Part shown: piece after piece, positions 8,951 through 17,960 of the stretch
Layout: the number at the start of each line of letters is the position of its first letter
How positions within the stretch are numbered: position 1 is the first letter of the stretch
Assembly (NCBI GenBank): GCA_934555825.1
Contig: CAKTFJ010000005.1
Span: 95,207 to 159,206 of the forward strand
Direction of reading: 5' to 3'
Length of the DNA stretch: 64,000 nt
Origin: an uncultured Hyphomicrobium sp.
Lineage (GTDB): Bacteria; Pseudomonadota; Alphaproteobacteria; Rhizobiales; Hyphomicrobiaceae
Notes under the pieces: model-generated
Told to the model about the DNA's origin: nothing
Database searches by the model: none
The model's input: only the letters and a program-made list of their open reading frames with translations
Program-made: the position numbers and the translations under genes

Positions 8951-10051
8951 GTGATGGATGGGCCCCAGCACACGGTCCCGCCCGATTGCGTCTCGGCTGC
9001 CGATTACGAACGGCACGCACAGGCGCGTCTTCCAGCCGACGTATGGGCCTATATCGCCGGGGCTGGTGCCGATGGCCTCACGCAACGTTGGAACCGTGAG
9101 GCGTTCGATGGCGTGCGTCTTGCCGGGCGCGTGCTGGCCGACATGAAAGCTGCTTCGACGGAAAGCACGCTGTTCGGAAGAGAGCTTCCGGTTCCGATCC
9201 TGATCGCGCCCGTCGCACATCAAAAGCTCGTGCATTCCGACGGGGAGCTTGCGGCTGTGCTTGGCGCTTCGGCCGTGTCTGCGTGGATGACGGTGAGCAC
9301 GCTTTCAAGCGTTCGTCTGGAAGAGATTGCCCAGGCCTCGCAAACGACGCTCTGGTTCCAGCTCTATATGCAAACGACGCGCGAGGCGACGCTTTCCCTT
9401 GTGCGGCGTGCCGAAGCGGCAGGCTATGCGGCCATTGTGGTTACGGTCGACGCGCCTGTGAACGGTGTGCGCAACACCGAGCAGCGCGCAGGTTTCCGTC
9501 TTCCCGCGCATGTCCGGCCAGTCAACATCGAAGGTGTTCAAGGGCCTGTTTTACGCGCCGGGCCAGGGGAAAGTCCGGTGTTCAAGGGGCTGCTCGACCA
9601 TGCGCCGACATGGGCAGACGTCGAGTGGCTGCGCAGCGAGACGACGCTGCCGGTTCTAATAAAAGGTATCGTTCATCCCGACGATGCGGAGCGGGCGATT
9701 GCGTGCGGTGTTGACGGTATCGTGGTGTCGAACCATGGCGGGCGGACGCTGGATACGCTGCCATCCAGTCTCGATGCGCTGGAGGCCGTGGCGCGGCGCG
9801 TGGCGGGCCGCGTTCCGCTGTTGCTCGATGGGGGCATCCGCCGCGGGACAGATGTTCTGAAGGCGCTGGCGCTCGGTGCAAACGCGGTGATGGTCGGGCA
9901 GCCGATCCTGCACGCCCTTGCTGTAGCGGGGCCTGTGGGTGTGATCCACCTGCTGACCATCCTGCGCGCGGAATTCGAGGCGGCGATGGCGCTTACCGGA
10001 TGCGCACGTGTGGGCGACATCACGCAGAGCGTGGTCTGGGAGATGCGCTAG
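8951..10051 (+). CDS. FMN-dependent alpha-hydroxy-acid oxidase/dehydrogenase
   Basis: Member of the glycolate oxidase / L-lactate dehydrogenase (LldD) / mandelate dehydrogenase superfamily, 366 residues. It oxidises a 2-hydroxy acid using FMN. The family signature is present around residue 262 (VVSNHGGRTLDTLPS, with the catalytic histidine), as are LLDGGIRRGTDVLKAL (phosphate-binding loop) and an FMN-side segment (PILIAPVAHQKLVHSDGE). The start is the GTG at 8951 or the ATG at 8954. Only 40 bases separate it from the dioxygenase gene, so both are probably transcribed together. Its stop overlaps the tonB stop on the other strand in a CTAG. Substrate unknown; position suggests a role in siderophore or organic-acid use, but this is inference. 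Confidence 0.9.
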   Translation: MMDGPQHTVPPDCVSAADYERHAQARLPADVWAYIAGAGADGLTQRWNREAFDGVRLAGRVLADMKAASTESTLFGRELPVPILIAPVAHQKLVHSDGELAAVLGASAVSAWMTVSTLSSVRLEEIAQASQTTLWFQLYMQTTREATLSLVRRAEAAGYAAIVVTVDAPVNGVRNTEQRAGFRLPAHVRPVNIEGVQGPVLRAGPGESPVFKGLLDHAPTWADVEWLRSETTLPVLIKGIVHPDDAERAIACGVDGIVVSNHGGRTLDTLPSSLDALEAVARRVAGRVPLLLDGGIRRGTDVLKALALGANAVMVGQPILHALAVAGPVGVIHLLTILRAEFEAAMALTGCARVGDITQSVVWEMR

Positions 10052-10902
10052 CGCGTAAAGCGGATCGGCACGTTCACGGTTACGCTGCCGCCTCCGACGC
10101 TGGCGGGCGGTGCCGGAACGGGACTCGCGCGGCGGGCGAGGGCCACGGCGGCCCTGTCGAGCGCGGCATTGCCGGATGAGCCCGTGAGGCGCACGCCGGT
10201 GACGGCTCCCGAACGGTTGATGGTAAAGGAGATCGACGCCGTGCCACGGGCGCCGCCGCCGGGATGACGTTTGTGGCGGTTGAGATGCGCGACGAGCCGC
10301 CCGCGCCACGTGGCGGCCGACATCGACGACGACGTGCCGGCTCTCGGGGCAGCGTTGGTTTTGGCTTTCTTCGCTTTCTCGACGGCGCGTGGCGCCATGG
10401 CCTGAGACGCGACGGACTGCTTGCGCGGCGGCTTCTTGGCCTTCTTCTGCTCAACGAGCTTTTCGACCTCCGGCTCTTTTTCCTCCGGAAGAGGTTGCTC
10501 CTCTATCTTCTGGGGGAGCACCGCTTCCGCGTGCTGGAGCTCGGCGAGCTTGGGAATGTCCTCAATGGGCTGCGGCCGCGAGACCGGCGTGTCCTCCATC
10601 TCAAGGAGTTCTTCGACGACGTCCTCGGAGATGTTCGCGATGCTCTCTTCCGAGGCGGCCTGCTCGGGCCCGACGGCCAGTTCCTGCGGAGGGACGTCGG
10701 GAGCAGAAATGACAGGCGCGATGTCGATCATGATGGCGCCTGCGGGCTCGCCCGCACTTTCGGCGGTGCGGGGCCAGTTGAGCACTGCGTAGGCGATTCC
10801 GCCCTGGACAACTGCCACGGCTACAGCGGCTCCGAGCCAACGGGTGGCGGAGGTGAAGAGCGACTCGCCGTCGCGTTCGTACTGCCAGGCGAGAGAAACC
10901 AC
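10048..10902 (-). CDS. tonB: Energy transducer TonB
   Basis: 284-residue TonB protein that transmits proton-motive force from ExbBD to outer-membrane receptors. It has one N-terminal membrane segment (WLGAAVAVAVVQGGIAYAVL), a long charged Pro/Glu/Lys-rich periplasmic spacer (QPLPEEKEPEVEKLVEQKK region) and a C-terminal TonB domain of about 85 residues (TWRGRLVAHLNRHKRHPGGG... SGNAALDRAAVALARRASPV). Last gene of the exbB-exbD-tonB operon, 2 bases after exbD. Its stop codon overlaps that of the convergent hydroxy-acid oxidase. Confidence 0.95.
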   Translation of the reverse strand: MVSLAWQYERDGESLFTSATRWLGAAVAVAVVQGGIAYAVLNWPRTAESAGEPAGAIMIDIAPVISAPDVPPQELAVGPEQAASEESIANISEDVVEELLEMEDTPVSRPQPIEDIPKLAELQHAEAVLPQKIEEQPLPEEKEPEVEKLVEQKKAKKPPRKQSVASQAMAPRAVEKAKKAKTNAAPRAGTSSSMSAATWRGRLVAHLNRHKRHPGGGARGTASISFTINRSGAVTGVRLTGSSGNAALDRAAVALARRASPVPAPPASVGGGSVTVNVPIRFTR

Positions 10903-10904
10903 TA

Positions 10905-11396
10905 TCAGGGGCCTCCAGCGGCAGCGTCTGGAGCCGGTGCCGTTCCGACGGCGTCTGGAGCGCTTCCAGGCGTAGGAAGCGTCTCAAGGCCGACGAGACC
11001 GATCTTCAGGTAGCCGGTGTCGCGCAGGAGGTTCAGCACCTCCATCAGGTCGCCGTAGTCCACGGCCTTGTCGGCGCGGACGAAGATCCGCTCGTCGAGT
11101 TTTCCGCCGGTTTTCTCGTCCAGGCGGGCTTTCAATTCGTCACGGCCCACCATGTCGTTCCCGAAGGCGAGCGTCAGGTCCTCTTTGACGCTGAGGAAAA
11201 TAGGCTCCTCAGGACGAGGCTGCGAAGGCGCGTTGGACGCCGGAAGGTCGACGGCTACGTCGACGGTGGAAAGCGGTGCCGCCACCATGAAGATGATCAA
11301 GAGCACCAGCATCACGTCGATGAACGGCGTGACGTTGATCTCGTGGCTCTCTTCCAGATCGTCGCTATCGGTGCGGGAGTTCAGGCTGCCGGCCAT
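10905..11396 (-). CDS. exbD: Biopolymer transporter ExbD
   Basis: 163-residue inner-membrane proton-channel subunit that works with ExbB to energise TonB. A single membrane helix (VTPFIDVMLVLLIIFMVAAP) carries the conserved protonatable Asp27. The periplasmic domain follows (VDLPASNAPSQPRPEEPIFL, then IFVRADKAVDYGDLMEVLNLLRDTGYLKIGLV). It has a Pro/Ala-rich C-terminal tail. It lies 13 bases after exbB and 2 bases before tonB. Confidence 0.96.
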   Translation of the reverse strand: MAGSLNSRTDSDDLEESHEINVTPFIDVMLVLLIIFMVAAPLSTVDVAVDLPASNAPSQPRPEEPIFLSVKEDLTLAFGNDMVGRDELKARLDEKTGGKLDERIFVRADKAVDYGDLMEVLNLLRDTGYLKIGLVGLETLPTPGSAPDAVGTAPAPDAAAGGP

Positions 11397-11409
11397 GTCG
11401 TGCTCCTCG

Positions 11410-12651
11410 TCATTCGGCCGCGGCGGCTTGCTTGCCGGCAGACTTCGAGGCCTGCCAGAGCTTGCGCAAATCCAGCTCGTGGCTGACCAGTCGCTCTACA
11501 CCTGCCGCCGCATCGGCCAGGAGCAGCTTGTAACCGGCGATGGACCGAGCGAAGGCGTTATAAATAATGACCGCGGGAATGGCAGCGATAAGGCCGATGC
11601 CGGTTGCGAGAAGCGCTTCGGCGATACCGGGGGCCACGACGGCGAGGTTTGTCGTCTGTGACTGGGCGATGCCGATGAAGCTGTTCATGATGCCCCAGAC
11701 GGTGCCGAACAGACCGACGAACGGAGCCGTGGAACCGATGGTTGCGAGCACGCCGGTGCCGAGCGTCATGCGCCGTTGGGCGCCAGCTTCGACACGCGAA
11801 AGGCGCGAGGTCACGCGTTCCTTCACGCCCTGATCGCCTGCGTGATCGAGAAGGCGTGCCGAGCGCGTCACTTCTTCGGCAGCTTCATGGACGAGGCGGC
11901 TGCCCGGTCCGCGCACACCGGAAAATGCCTGCACAGCGTGGGTGAGGCTTTCTGCGCTGGAGATGCGTTGAATGGCCGAACGAAGCTTCGCCTTGGCGAT
12001 CCCAAGCTCGATGGTTTTCGCAAGCCAGACAGTCCAGGTGATGAAGCAGGCGAACACGAGGCCGATCATCACCGCCTTCACGACGATGTCGGCTGCCTCG
12101 TACATGCCCCAGACAGAGAGGTCGTGGGGCATTGCGCTCGATTGCGGCGCATCCTCCTCCGGTGCTTCGGCAAGATCCGTTTCCTCGCCCGCATCGATGG
12201 CCAGGATTTCGTCGGTCGGGGGGGGCGGCGCCATCGGGCCGACGCCGTCAGCGCCACTTTCGGCGGATGCAGGTGCGGCGGATGTCGAGGGCGAGGCTTC
12301 GCTTGTCGGGCTCGTGTCAGCGGAGGGCGTGGTCGCCGTGGTGGCAGGGTCCGCGTCCGTGGCAGAGGGTGAAGCCGGCGTCGTTCCCGAGGGTGCAAAT
12401 GAGGACGGTGTTTCCGCGGCGGGCCCTGAAGGGCTTGCCGGTTGCGAAGGCGTGGCGTCGGTTGCCGGCGCGTCGGTGCGAGGAGCGGGCTCGTTGACGG
12501 GCGCTGTGGGGCTCAATGCCGGTGCGGTATCTTGAGCGAATGCGGGCTGACCGATGGCGCCCAGGCTCCACACCATTGCTCCGAGCAGCATGGCGATGCA
12601 AATGGAGGGGCCGCAGGCCCATGCGCCGCGTGCTGCCAACTCGTCCTGCAT
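11410..12651 (-). CDS. exbB: Biopolymer transporter ExbB with long N-terminal periplasmic extension
   Basis: MotA/TolQ/ExbB-family channel protein; the first operon gene. I place the start at the ATG at 12651, because GAGAGG lies about 10 bases upstream and a signal peptide follows ([22 protein letters not shown]). This gives 413 residues. Residues 41-180 form a low-complexity Pro/Ala/Ser/Thr extension, much longer than in E. coli ExbB (244 residues) but of a kind seen in alphaproteobacterial ExbB. The core then has three membrane segments ([62 protein letters not shown]). In-frame ATGs at 12681 and 12672 are possible alternatives. Confidence 0.93.
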   Translation of the reverse strand: MQDELAARGAWACGPSICIAMLLGAMVWSLGAIGQPAFAQDTAPALSPTAPVNEPAPRTDAPATDATPSQPASPSGPAAETPSSFAPSGTTPASPSATDADPATTATTPSADTSPTSEASPSTSAAPASAESGADGVGPMAPPPPTDEILAIDAGEETDLAEAPEEDAPQSSAMPHDLSVWGMYEAADIVVKAVMIGLVFACFITWTVWLAKTIELGIAKAKLRSAIQRISSAESLTHAVQAFSGVRGPGSRLVHEAAEEVTRSARLLDHAGDQGVKERVTSRLSRVEAGAQRRMTLGTGVLATIGSTAPFVGLFGTVWGIMNSFIGIAQSQTTNLAVVAPGIAEALLATGIGLIAAIPAVIIYNAFARSIAGYKLLLADAAAGVERLVSHELDLRKLWQASKSAGKQAAAAE

Positions 12652-13134
12652 GTTCTCAGCCCTCTCATGCATCGATGTCATAGCGACCGCGCTGTCGGCC
12701 GCTCGCATTGGAGAGCCGATGGCCGCCGAGGCGAACCGTATCCCAATTTTACGGGCAAGCTCACCCTTTTGCGGTGAGCGGATTTGGAGGCCGACACGCC
12801 TCGTCTTCCTGCCGATCGCCTTTTGCACCCTGTTTATTCCCTACTTCTATCCTCAAGAAATGCTCTCGGCAAGGAGAGCGGTGGAGCCTGCCCAGTGGAG
12901 CGACAAAGCTACGCGGGCATTGGACTTGCCGGCCTCGTCGCTCACCTGATCGTCGGGCTGCTGCCTGGGCTATTGTGGCGTGCGCATCTCCGTACTGATG
13001 CGTAGCTGCAACGCGTCGGCATCTCGGGCGGTCGCATTTTCTATCTTGAACTAAGCCGTCATGTATTGCTGTGTCGCGGACAGAGTTAGCAGCGGATCCG
13101 GGGTGCGCATTGCGCCAGGCTAGAAAGGATGATC
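12652..13134. other. Intergenic region between divergent exbB and the Sel1 gene
   Basis: 483 bases with no supported gene; small open frames here lack family resemblance. It contains a perfect 7-base inverted repeat, GCTCACC at 12759-12765 and GGTGAGC at 12773-12779, about 110 bases upstream of exbB, which could be an operator or a leader hairpin. No Fur-like box recognised. Confidence 0.5.
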
Positions 13135-13941
13135 ATGCGGTCGGATCGCACAGCGCGCACACGGATCATTATCAACCGGGACATTGCTCGTACGGTGGCG
13201 GAGGAGCCGCAGTACGACGTTCTCTATGTGCGGTTTTGGGATCCGGGGCAGGCCGGAGAGCGGGAACTGACGGCGGAGGAGCTGAGGGTTCGCGCCGTGC
13301 AGGGGGATGTGGAGGCGCAGATCGGCTGGGCGCACAAGCTGCTCGACGGCTCCGATGTGCCGCGCGATCTCGAAGCGGCATATCGCTGGTTCCGGCTTGC
13401 AGCGGGGAACGGACATGCGGATGCGTTCAACATGATGGGCCGCTGCTACGAGCTTGGCTGGAGCGTGGAGCCGGACGCTCGCGAGGCGGCCGAATGGTAC
13501 CGCAAGGCGTCCGACAAGGGCCACGCGTGGGGCGCGTTCAACCTTGGCTGTCTTTTGGCTCAGGGTCGCGGTGTCCCGGTGGATCCGGCCGCGGCGCTCA
13601 CACAACTCGTCCGAGCCGCGCGCCGGGGCAACGCCAGCGCGATGAACATGATCGGGCGTTACCGCGAGCAGACGCGCGAAGGAGCGAGGGCGGCACGCTC
13701 GGCTGGGCTTTGGTATCGATGGGCGGCGGAAGGCGGGTGTTTTCGCGGTCAATTCCATCACGGGCGCTCGCTTGCCGAAGCTGGCCAAGCTGAACAAGGG
13801 CGCACCTGGATCGAGCGCTCCCTTGCGGAGGCTCCGGACGATTACCGCCGGGATGCGCTGGCGGTGCTCAGGGCCCATCCTCTTCCCGCGCTTCGCGAAC
13901 TCGCGCTTGGAGGCGAACGAGATCAGCTTGCTGATCATTGA
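13135..13941 (+). CDS. Sel1-like (TPR-type) repeat protein of the iron locus
   Basis: 268-residue protein made of Sel1-like repeats. The pattern AxxWxRxAAxxGxAxAxxxxGxxY recurs from about residue 60 to 215 (AAYRWFRLAAGNGHADAFNMMGRCYELG; AAEWYRKASDKGHAWGAFNLGCLLAQG; LTQLVRAARRGNASAMNMIGRY; SAGLWYRWAAEGGCFRGQFHHG). The ATG at 13135 is preferred over the one at 13129 because AAAGGA lies just upstream. No signal peptide, so it is probably cytoplasmic. A Sel1-repeat gene accompanies piuA-piuC in Pseudomonas aeruginosa (PA4514-PA4516), which supports a shared iron-uptake role. The molecular function is unknown. Confidence 0.85.
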   Translation: MRSDRTARTRIIINRDIARTVAEEPQYDVLYVRFWDPGQAGERELTAEELRVRAVQGDVEAQIGWAHKLLDGSDVPRDLEAAYRWFRLAAGNGHADAFNMMGRCYELGWSVEPDAREAAEWYRKASDKGHAWGAFNLGCLLAQGRGVPVDPAAALTQLVRAARRGNASAMNMIGRYREQTREGARAARSAGLWYRWAAEGGCFRGQFHHGRSLAEAGQAEQGRTWIERSLAEAPDDYRRDALAVLRAHPLPALRELALGGERDQLADH

Positions 13942-14116
13942 GCGCAGGCACTCCCCAGCCGACGAAAAAATTGTGACGTCTTTTCAATAGGCGAGCAGCC
14001 GATCAGGGTTCGGGCGCGCGGTTGCCGTGTTCAGCCTTGCACAAGCTTCACGCAGGATTGGCGCCCTATAACGCGACTCTCAGCTATCGTTACGACGTTA
14101 TCCTGATCGAGATCAG

Positions 14117-17100
14117 ATGGGCCGGAAACAGCGGCGGCATACGCAGGCGACTTCTCGGGCGCAAAGCGTGGCGGGCTCCGATCCGCTGGTGCGTGATTTT
14201 CGCGAGGCCGTGCAATTATTGCGAGACGGCAAGTTCGAGCAATCTGCCGAAGCGCATCATCGCATTCTGGCGCGCTTTCCTTCCCATGCGCCGAGCCTTC
14301 TCAATCTCGGCCTCATTGCATTCAAAACCAAGGCAACGAGCGATGCCCTCGATTGCATCCGGCGCAGCCTCGAAATCGATCCCGAATCCCGCGAGGGGTG
14401 GCTGAACCTCGCCATTGTACTGGGCGAAGCTCGGCAGCTCGACGAGGCAATCGCGGCGTGCCGCCGATCGCTGGCGCTGGGGCCTGAGGACGCGAAAGCG
14501 CACGTGGTGCTGGGAAGCCTCCTCAACGCAGCGAAAAATACGACCGATGCCGTCGCGGCGTTCGAGACTGCACTTAAGCTCAAGCCCAATCAGCCGTCCG
14601 TCCTCGTGAAGATGGGCAAGCTGCTGTTGCAGTCCGGTCAGACTGCGGAAGCCATTGCGCTTTGCGCGCGTGCGCGCGACCTCGCGCCTGATCTGGCAGA
14701 TGTGCGTGACTTCGAGCGCCAGATTCTCGCCGAGACGGGTAATCTCGGCGATGCAGAAGCGCTGGTCGCTGAGCAAGCCCAAGATCCTGTCGAGCGCGCG
14801 CGTCTCTATGATGACCTCGGCAACGGCTTGCTGAAGCAAAGACGGTTCGGTGAGGCTGTGGCGTTTCATCAGCGGGCGGTTGCCTGCGATCCGAACAGCG
14901 CGGACCTTCATTTCAATCTTGCCGTAGCGCTCGATGGCGCGGGGCAGAAGCGCGAGGCGATTGCTGCCTACCAGAGCGCGCTCGCCATCGCGCCGGAACG
15001 TGCCGACGGCTACGTCAAAGTCGGTGTCCTGTTGCGCAAGATGCACTTGAACGACGGAGCGATCACGGCGTTTCGCGAGGCGGTGCGGCTCGATCCGAAG
15101 CTTGTCGATGCGCATTACAACCTCGCGGTGACGCTCAAGCTCGCCAACCGGGCCGACGATGCGCGGGCGGCGTTCGATCACGCCGTCGAATGTGCGCCGC
15201 AGTCTTTGGTGATCCGGTTCGAGCGCATCCATCTCAAGCGCGTTGCGTGCGACTGGGCCGGGATCGAAGACGAGGAAGCGCATTGTATCGCGACGCGGCG
15301 GAAGCGTCAGGCTCCCGTGGCTCCCTTCCTGTTGCTGCCGCTGGACACCTCCAGGGCGGATCAGCTCTCGGCGGGGAAGGCTTTCACGGATGTGCTCGGC
15401 GTTCCCAAGACGCGAAGATTCACGTCCTATCCAAATTGTTCGAAGCCGGGCGAGCGCATTCGTATCGGCTATCTCTCAGCGGATTTTTGTAGTCACGCGA
15501 CGACGATCCTCATGGCTGAGGTGCTGGAAAAGGCAGACCGCAGCCGCTTCGAACTTGTCGGCTATTGCTTCAGTCGCGACGACAAGAGTGCGATGCGCGA
15601 CCGCGTCAAGGCTGCGTTCGACCGCTTCGTCGAAATCCGCACGATGAGCGATGAGGACGCGGCGAAACTGATCCATGAAGATGGGATCGATATTCTCGTC
15701 GATCTCAAGGGCTACACGCAGGACGGGCGCTCGGCCATTCTCGCATACGAGCCTGCGCCCGTTCAGGTGAACTATCTCGGCTACCCCGGGTCGATGGGAT
15801 GCGATTTTATCGACTACATTATCGGCGACCCGATCGTGACGCCGATGGCGCATCAGGCGGACTATTCCGAACGGATCGTGCAGCTTCCGCATTGCTATCA
15901 GCCCAACGATCGGCAGCGGGAAATCGCAGAGACGTCGCACACGCGCGCGGACCATGGTCTTCCACAGGATGCGTTCGTGTTCTGCTCATTCAACAACAAC
16001 TACAAGATCACGCCAGAAATTTTCAGCGTCTGGATGCGGCTGCTCGACCGGGTTCCGGGTTCTGTGCTTTGGACGCTTATCAAGAATTCGGTGTGCCGCG
16101 ATAATCTTCGCCGGGAGGCCGAGGCGCGGGGTATCGATCCCGACCGTATCGTGTTCGCCGATCCCGTGCCGAACGCGGACCATTTGGCGCGCCACCGGTT
16201 TGCAGATCTCTTTCTCGATACGGCGCCGTGCAATGCGCATACGACGGCGAGCGACGCACTTTGGGCAGGATTGCCGGTACTGACGTATCTCGGCGAGACG
16301 TTTGCAGGGCGGGTTGCGGCGAGCCTGCTGTCTTCGATGCAGCTCGATGAGCTGATCGCGCGCGACGTGCATGATTACGAGCGGATTGCGTTGGCGCTCG
16401 CGGAAGACAGAGGGCGCCTGGAGACGATCCGCCGCAAGATCGCGGCTGTTCGGGACACGAGCCCGCTTTTCGATTCAACACGCTACGCGAAAAATCTGGA
16501 ACGAGCCTACGAGACGATGGTGGACATCATGCGAAACGGGGAAGCACCGCGGCCGTTCACTGTGGCCGAGGATCTGCCGACGATCTCTTCATTCACGAGG
16601 GCGGCGCAACCGGCGCTCGAAGCGCATGTCGCTTACGATGCCTGCCCCGTCTGTGACGGAGACGACATTCCGTATCAGATCGAGGCGAGGGTTTCCGATC
16701 ATCCGCTGTACAAGGCGGAGCTTCCGCCAACGGTGAAGTGGCGCGCGTGCGAGGGGTGCGGGCATTTCTTCACGGAAGGCTATTTCACGCCGGAAGCGCG
16801 CGAGATCGTCGTGTCGTCGATCCTGCCCGAGCAGGAAGTCGGAAACGAAGCTGGGCGGCGGCGCAAGATTTCGGCGCGAATTGTTGAGCGCGTGGCCCGG
16901 CATGTGCCTGGGGGCGAATGGCTGGATGTCGGGACCGGGAACGGATCACTGCTCTTTACGGCGGCCGAATGGGGATACGATCTTCTCGGCATGGACCGCA
17001 GGATCGATACCGTCGAGCGACTTCTCAAGCTTGGTTTCAAGGCGTTCTGGAACGACATCGAGTCCATCCAGGATGTGGAAGCTGTCGATCGTTTCAGCGT

Positions 17101-17401
17101 TGTCAGCATTGTAGGCGGATTGACGCGCGCACCGTTTCCGAAGCGTGCCCTTGCCGCAGTGCACGGTATGATGCGGAAGGGCGGTGTGCTTTTCATCTCC
17201 GCGCCGAACATGGATACCATCGAGTGGCGCATCCTGGATGCTCTCGGGACCAATCCGTATTGGTCTACGCTCGAAAGCCATCACAATTTTACGCGCGCCC
17301 GCGTGGTCACGATGCTCGAAGCGCAGGGCTTCAAGGTGGCTGAGTATGGCGTCGGCGAAGATGCGCCGAGCGTGATGGAAATCATAGCGATCAAGACCTG
17401 A
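14117..17401 (+). CDS. TPR-OGT (SPINDLY-type, GT41) glycosyltransferase fused to a SAM methyltransferase
   Basis: 1,094-residue fusion. Residues about 30-390 are tetratricopeptide repeats (SLLNLGLIAFKTKATSDALDCI; AHVVLGSLLNAAKNTTDAVAAF and so on). Residues about 447-800 are a GT41 (O-GlcNAc-transferase-like) catalytic region: RIGYLSADFCSHATTILMAE, APVQVNYLGYPGSMGCDFID, FVFCSFNNNYKITPEIFSVW and DTAPCNAHTTASDALWAGLP, the last being the nucleotide-sugar loop. A four-cysteine zinc ribbon (CPVC at 843, CEGC at about 877) and a class I methyltransferase with motif I WLDVGTGNGS (about 934) follow. Bacterial GT41 proteins glycosylate proteins or act in surface-glycan formation; the target here is unknown. 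It faces the CDP-6-deoxyhexose genes tail to tail. Confidence 0.9.
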   Translation: MGRKQRRHTQATSRAQSVAGSDPLVRDFREAVQLLRDGKFEQSAEAHHRILARFPSHAPSLLNLGLIAFKTKATSDALDCIRRSLEIDPESREGWLNLAIVLGEARQLDEAIAACRRSLALGPEDAKAHVVLGSLLNAAKNTTDAVAAFETALKLKPNQPSVLVKMGKLLLQSGQTAEAIALCARARDLAPDLADVRDFERQILAETGNLGDAEALVAEQAQDPVERARLYDDLGNGLLKQRRFGEAVAFHQRAVACDPNSADLHFNLAVALDGAGQKREAIAAYQSALAIAPERADGYVKVGVLLRKMHLNDGAITAFREAVRLDPKLVDAHYNLAVTLKLANRADDARAAFDHAVECAPQSLVIRFERIHLKRVACDWAGIEDEEAHCIATRRKRQAPVAPFLLLPLDTSRADQLSAGKAFTDVLGVPKTRRFTSYPNCSKPGERIRIGYLSADFCSHATTILMAEVLEKADRSRFELVGYCFSRDDKSAMRDRVKAAFDRFVEIRTMSDEDAAKLIHEDGIDILVDLKGYTQDGRSAILAYEPAPVQVNYLGYPGSMGCDFIDYIIGDPIVTPMAHQADYSERIVQLPHCYQPNDRQREIAETSHTRADHGLPQDAFVFCSFNNNYKITPEIFSVWMRLLDRVPGSVLWTLIKNSVCRDNLRREAEARGIDPDRIVFADPVPNADHLARHRFADLFLDTAPCNAHTTASDALWAGLPVLTYLGETFAGRVAASLLSSMQLDELIARDVHDYERIALALAEDRGRLETIRRKIAAVRDTSPLFDSTRYAKNLERAYETMVDIMRNGEAPRPFTVAEDLPTISSFTRAAQPALEAHVAYDACPVCDGDDIPYQIEARVSDHPLYKAELPPTVKWRACEGCGHFFTEGYFTPEAREIVVSSILPEQEVGNEAGRRRKISARIVERVARHVPGGEWLDVGTGNGSLLFTAAEWGYDLLGMDRRIDTVERLLKLGFKAFWNDIESIQDVEAVDRFSVVSIVGGLTRAPFPKRALAAVHGMMRKGGVLFISAPNMDTIEWRILDALGTNPYWSTLESHHNFTRARVVTMLEAQGFKVAEYGVGEDAPSVMEIIAIKT

Positions 17402-17408
17402 TCGAGCG

Positions 17409-17960
17409 CTAGGATCCGGCGTTTCGTGGGAGCGGGATGTAACGCGCGTGTGTGGCGTCGCGTTCGCTTATGAACGTGGGCGCAAAGGGCCATTCGATAG
17501 AGAATGCAGGGTCGTCGTAAGCGACGCCGCGATCTAGTGCGGCATCGTAAGCTTCCGAGATTTGGTAGAACAGTTCACAGTCGTCGGTGAGAGACAGAAA
17601 TCCGTGGGCGCATCCGGCAGGAATATAAAACGCGTTTCGCTTTTCTGCGGATAGCTCGACTGCGGCCCAGCGGAGGTAGGTGCGCGAGCCCGGGCGCAGG
17701 TCAAGGGCGACGTCGAACACGGCTCCGCGTGTGGCGCGGACGAGCTTGGCGTCCTGCTTCGGTGCTTCCTGATAATGCATTCCGCGAAGCGTGCCGCGTT
17801 TTGAAGTATGAGAGATATTGCAGTGAGGATAAACGGTGGCGAGGCCGCGAGCGGCGAACGTTTCGGCGCAAAATGTGCGGGCAAACATGCCGCGCTCATC
17901 GCTGCGCGCGCTGATCTCGATCTCGAATGCGTCCGCGATTGCCGTTGGGTTAAATTTCAT
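17409..17960 (-). CDS. dTDP-4-dehydrorhamnose 3,5-epimerase-family protein (RfbC-like)
   Basis: 183-residue cupin-fold sugar-nucleotide epimerase. Family residues are visible: RGTLRGMHYQ with catalytic His62, the substrate-contact run KLVRATRGAVFDVALDLRPGS, FYIPAGCAHGFLSL, and a tyrosine-rich end (CELFYQISEAYD). Its start overlaps the rfbG stop by 4 bases, so the genes are co-translated. Since its partners make CDP-4-dehydro-6-deoxyglucose, it most likely epimerises that CDP sugar at C3 and/or C5 rather than the dTDP sugar; this is inference from context. No 4-reductase gene is adjacent. Confidence 0.88.
   Translation of the reverse strand: MKFNPTAIADAFEIEISARSDERGMFARTFCAETFAARGLATVYPHCNISHTSKRGTLRGMHYQEAPKQDAKLVRATRGAVFDVALDLRPGSRTYLRWAAVELSAEKRNAFYIPAGCAHGFLSLTDDCELFYQISEAYDAALDRGVAYDDPAFSIEWPFAPTFISERDATHARYIPLPRNAGS

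Noticed and set aside
4278..13941. Assignment of the NRPS-PKS product as the ligand of the siderophore receptor
   Set aside because: The genes are about 40 kb apart with no shared operon or regulator visible; a link is possible but unsupported.
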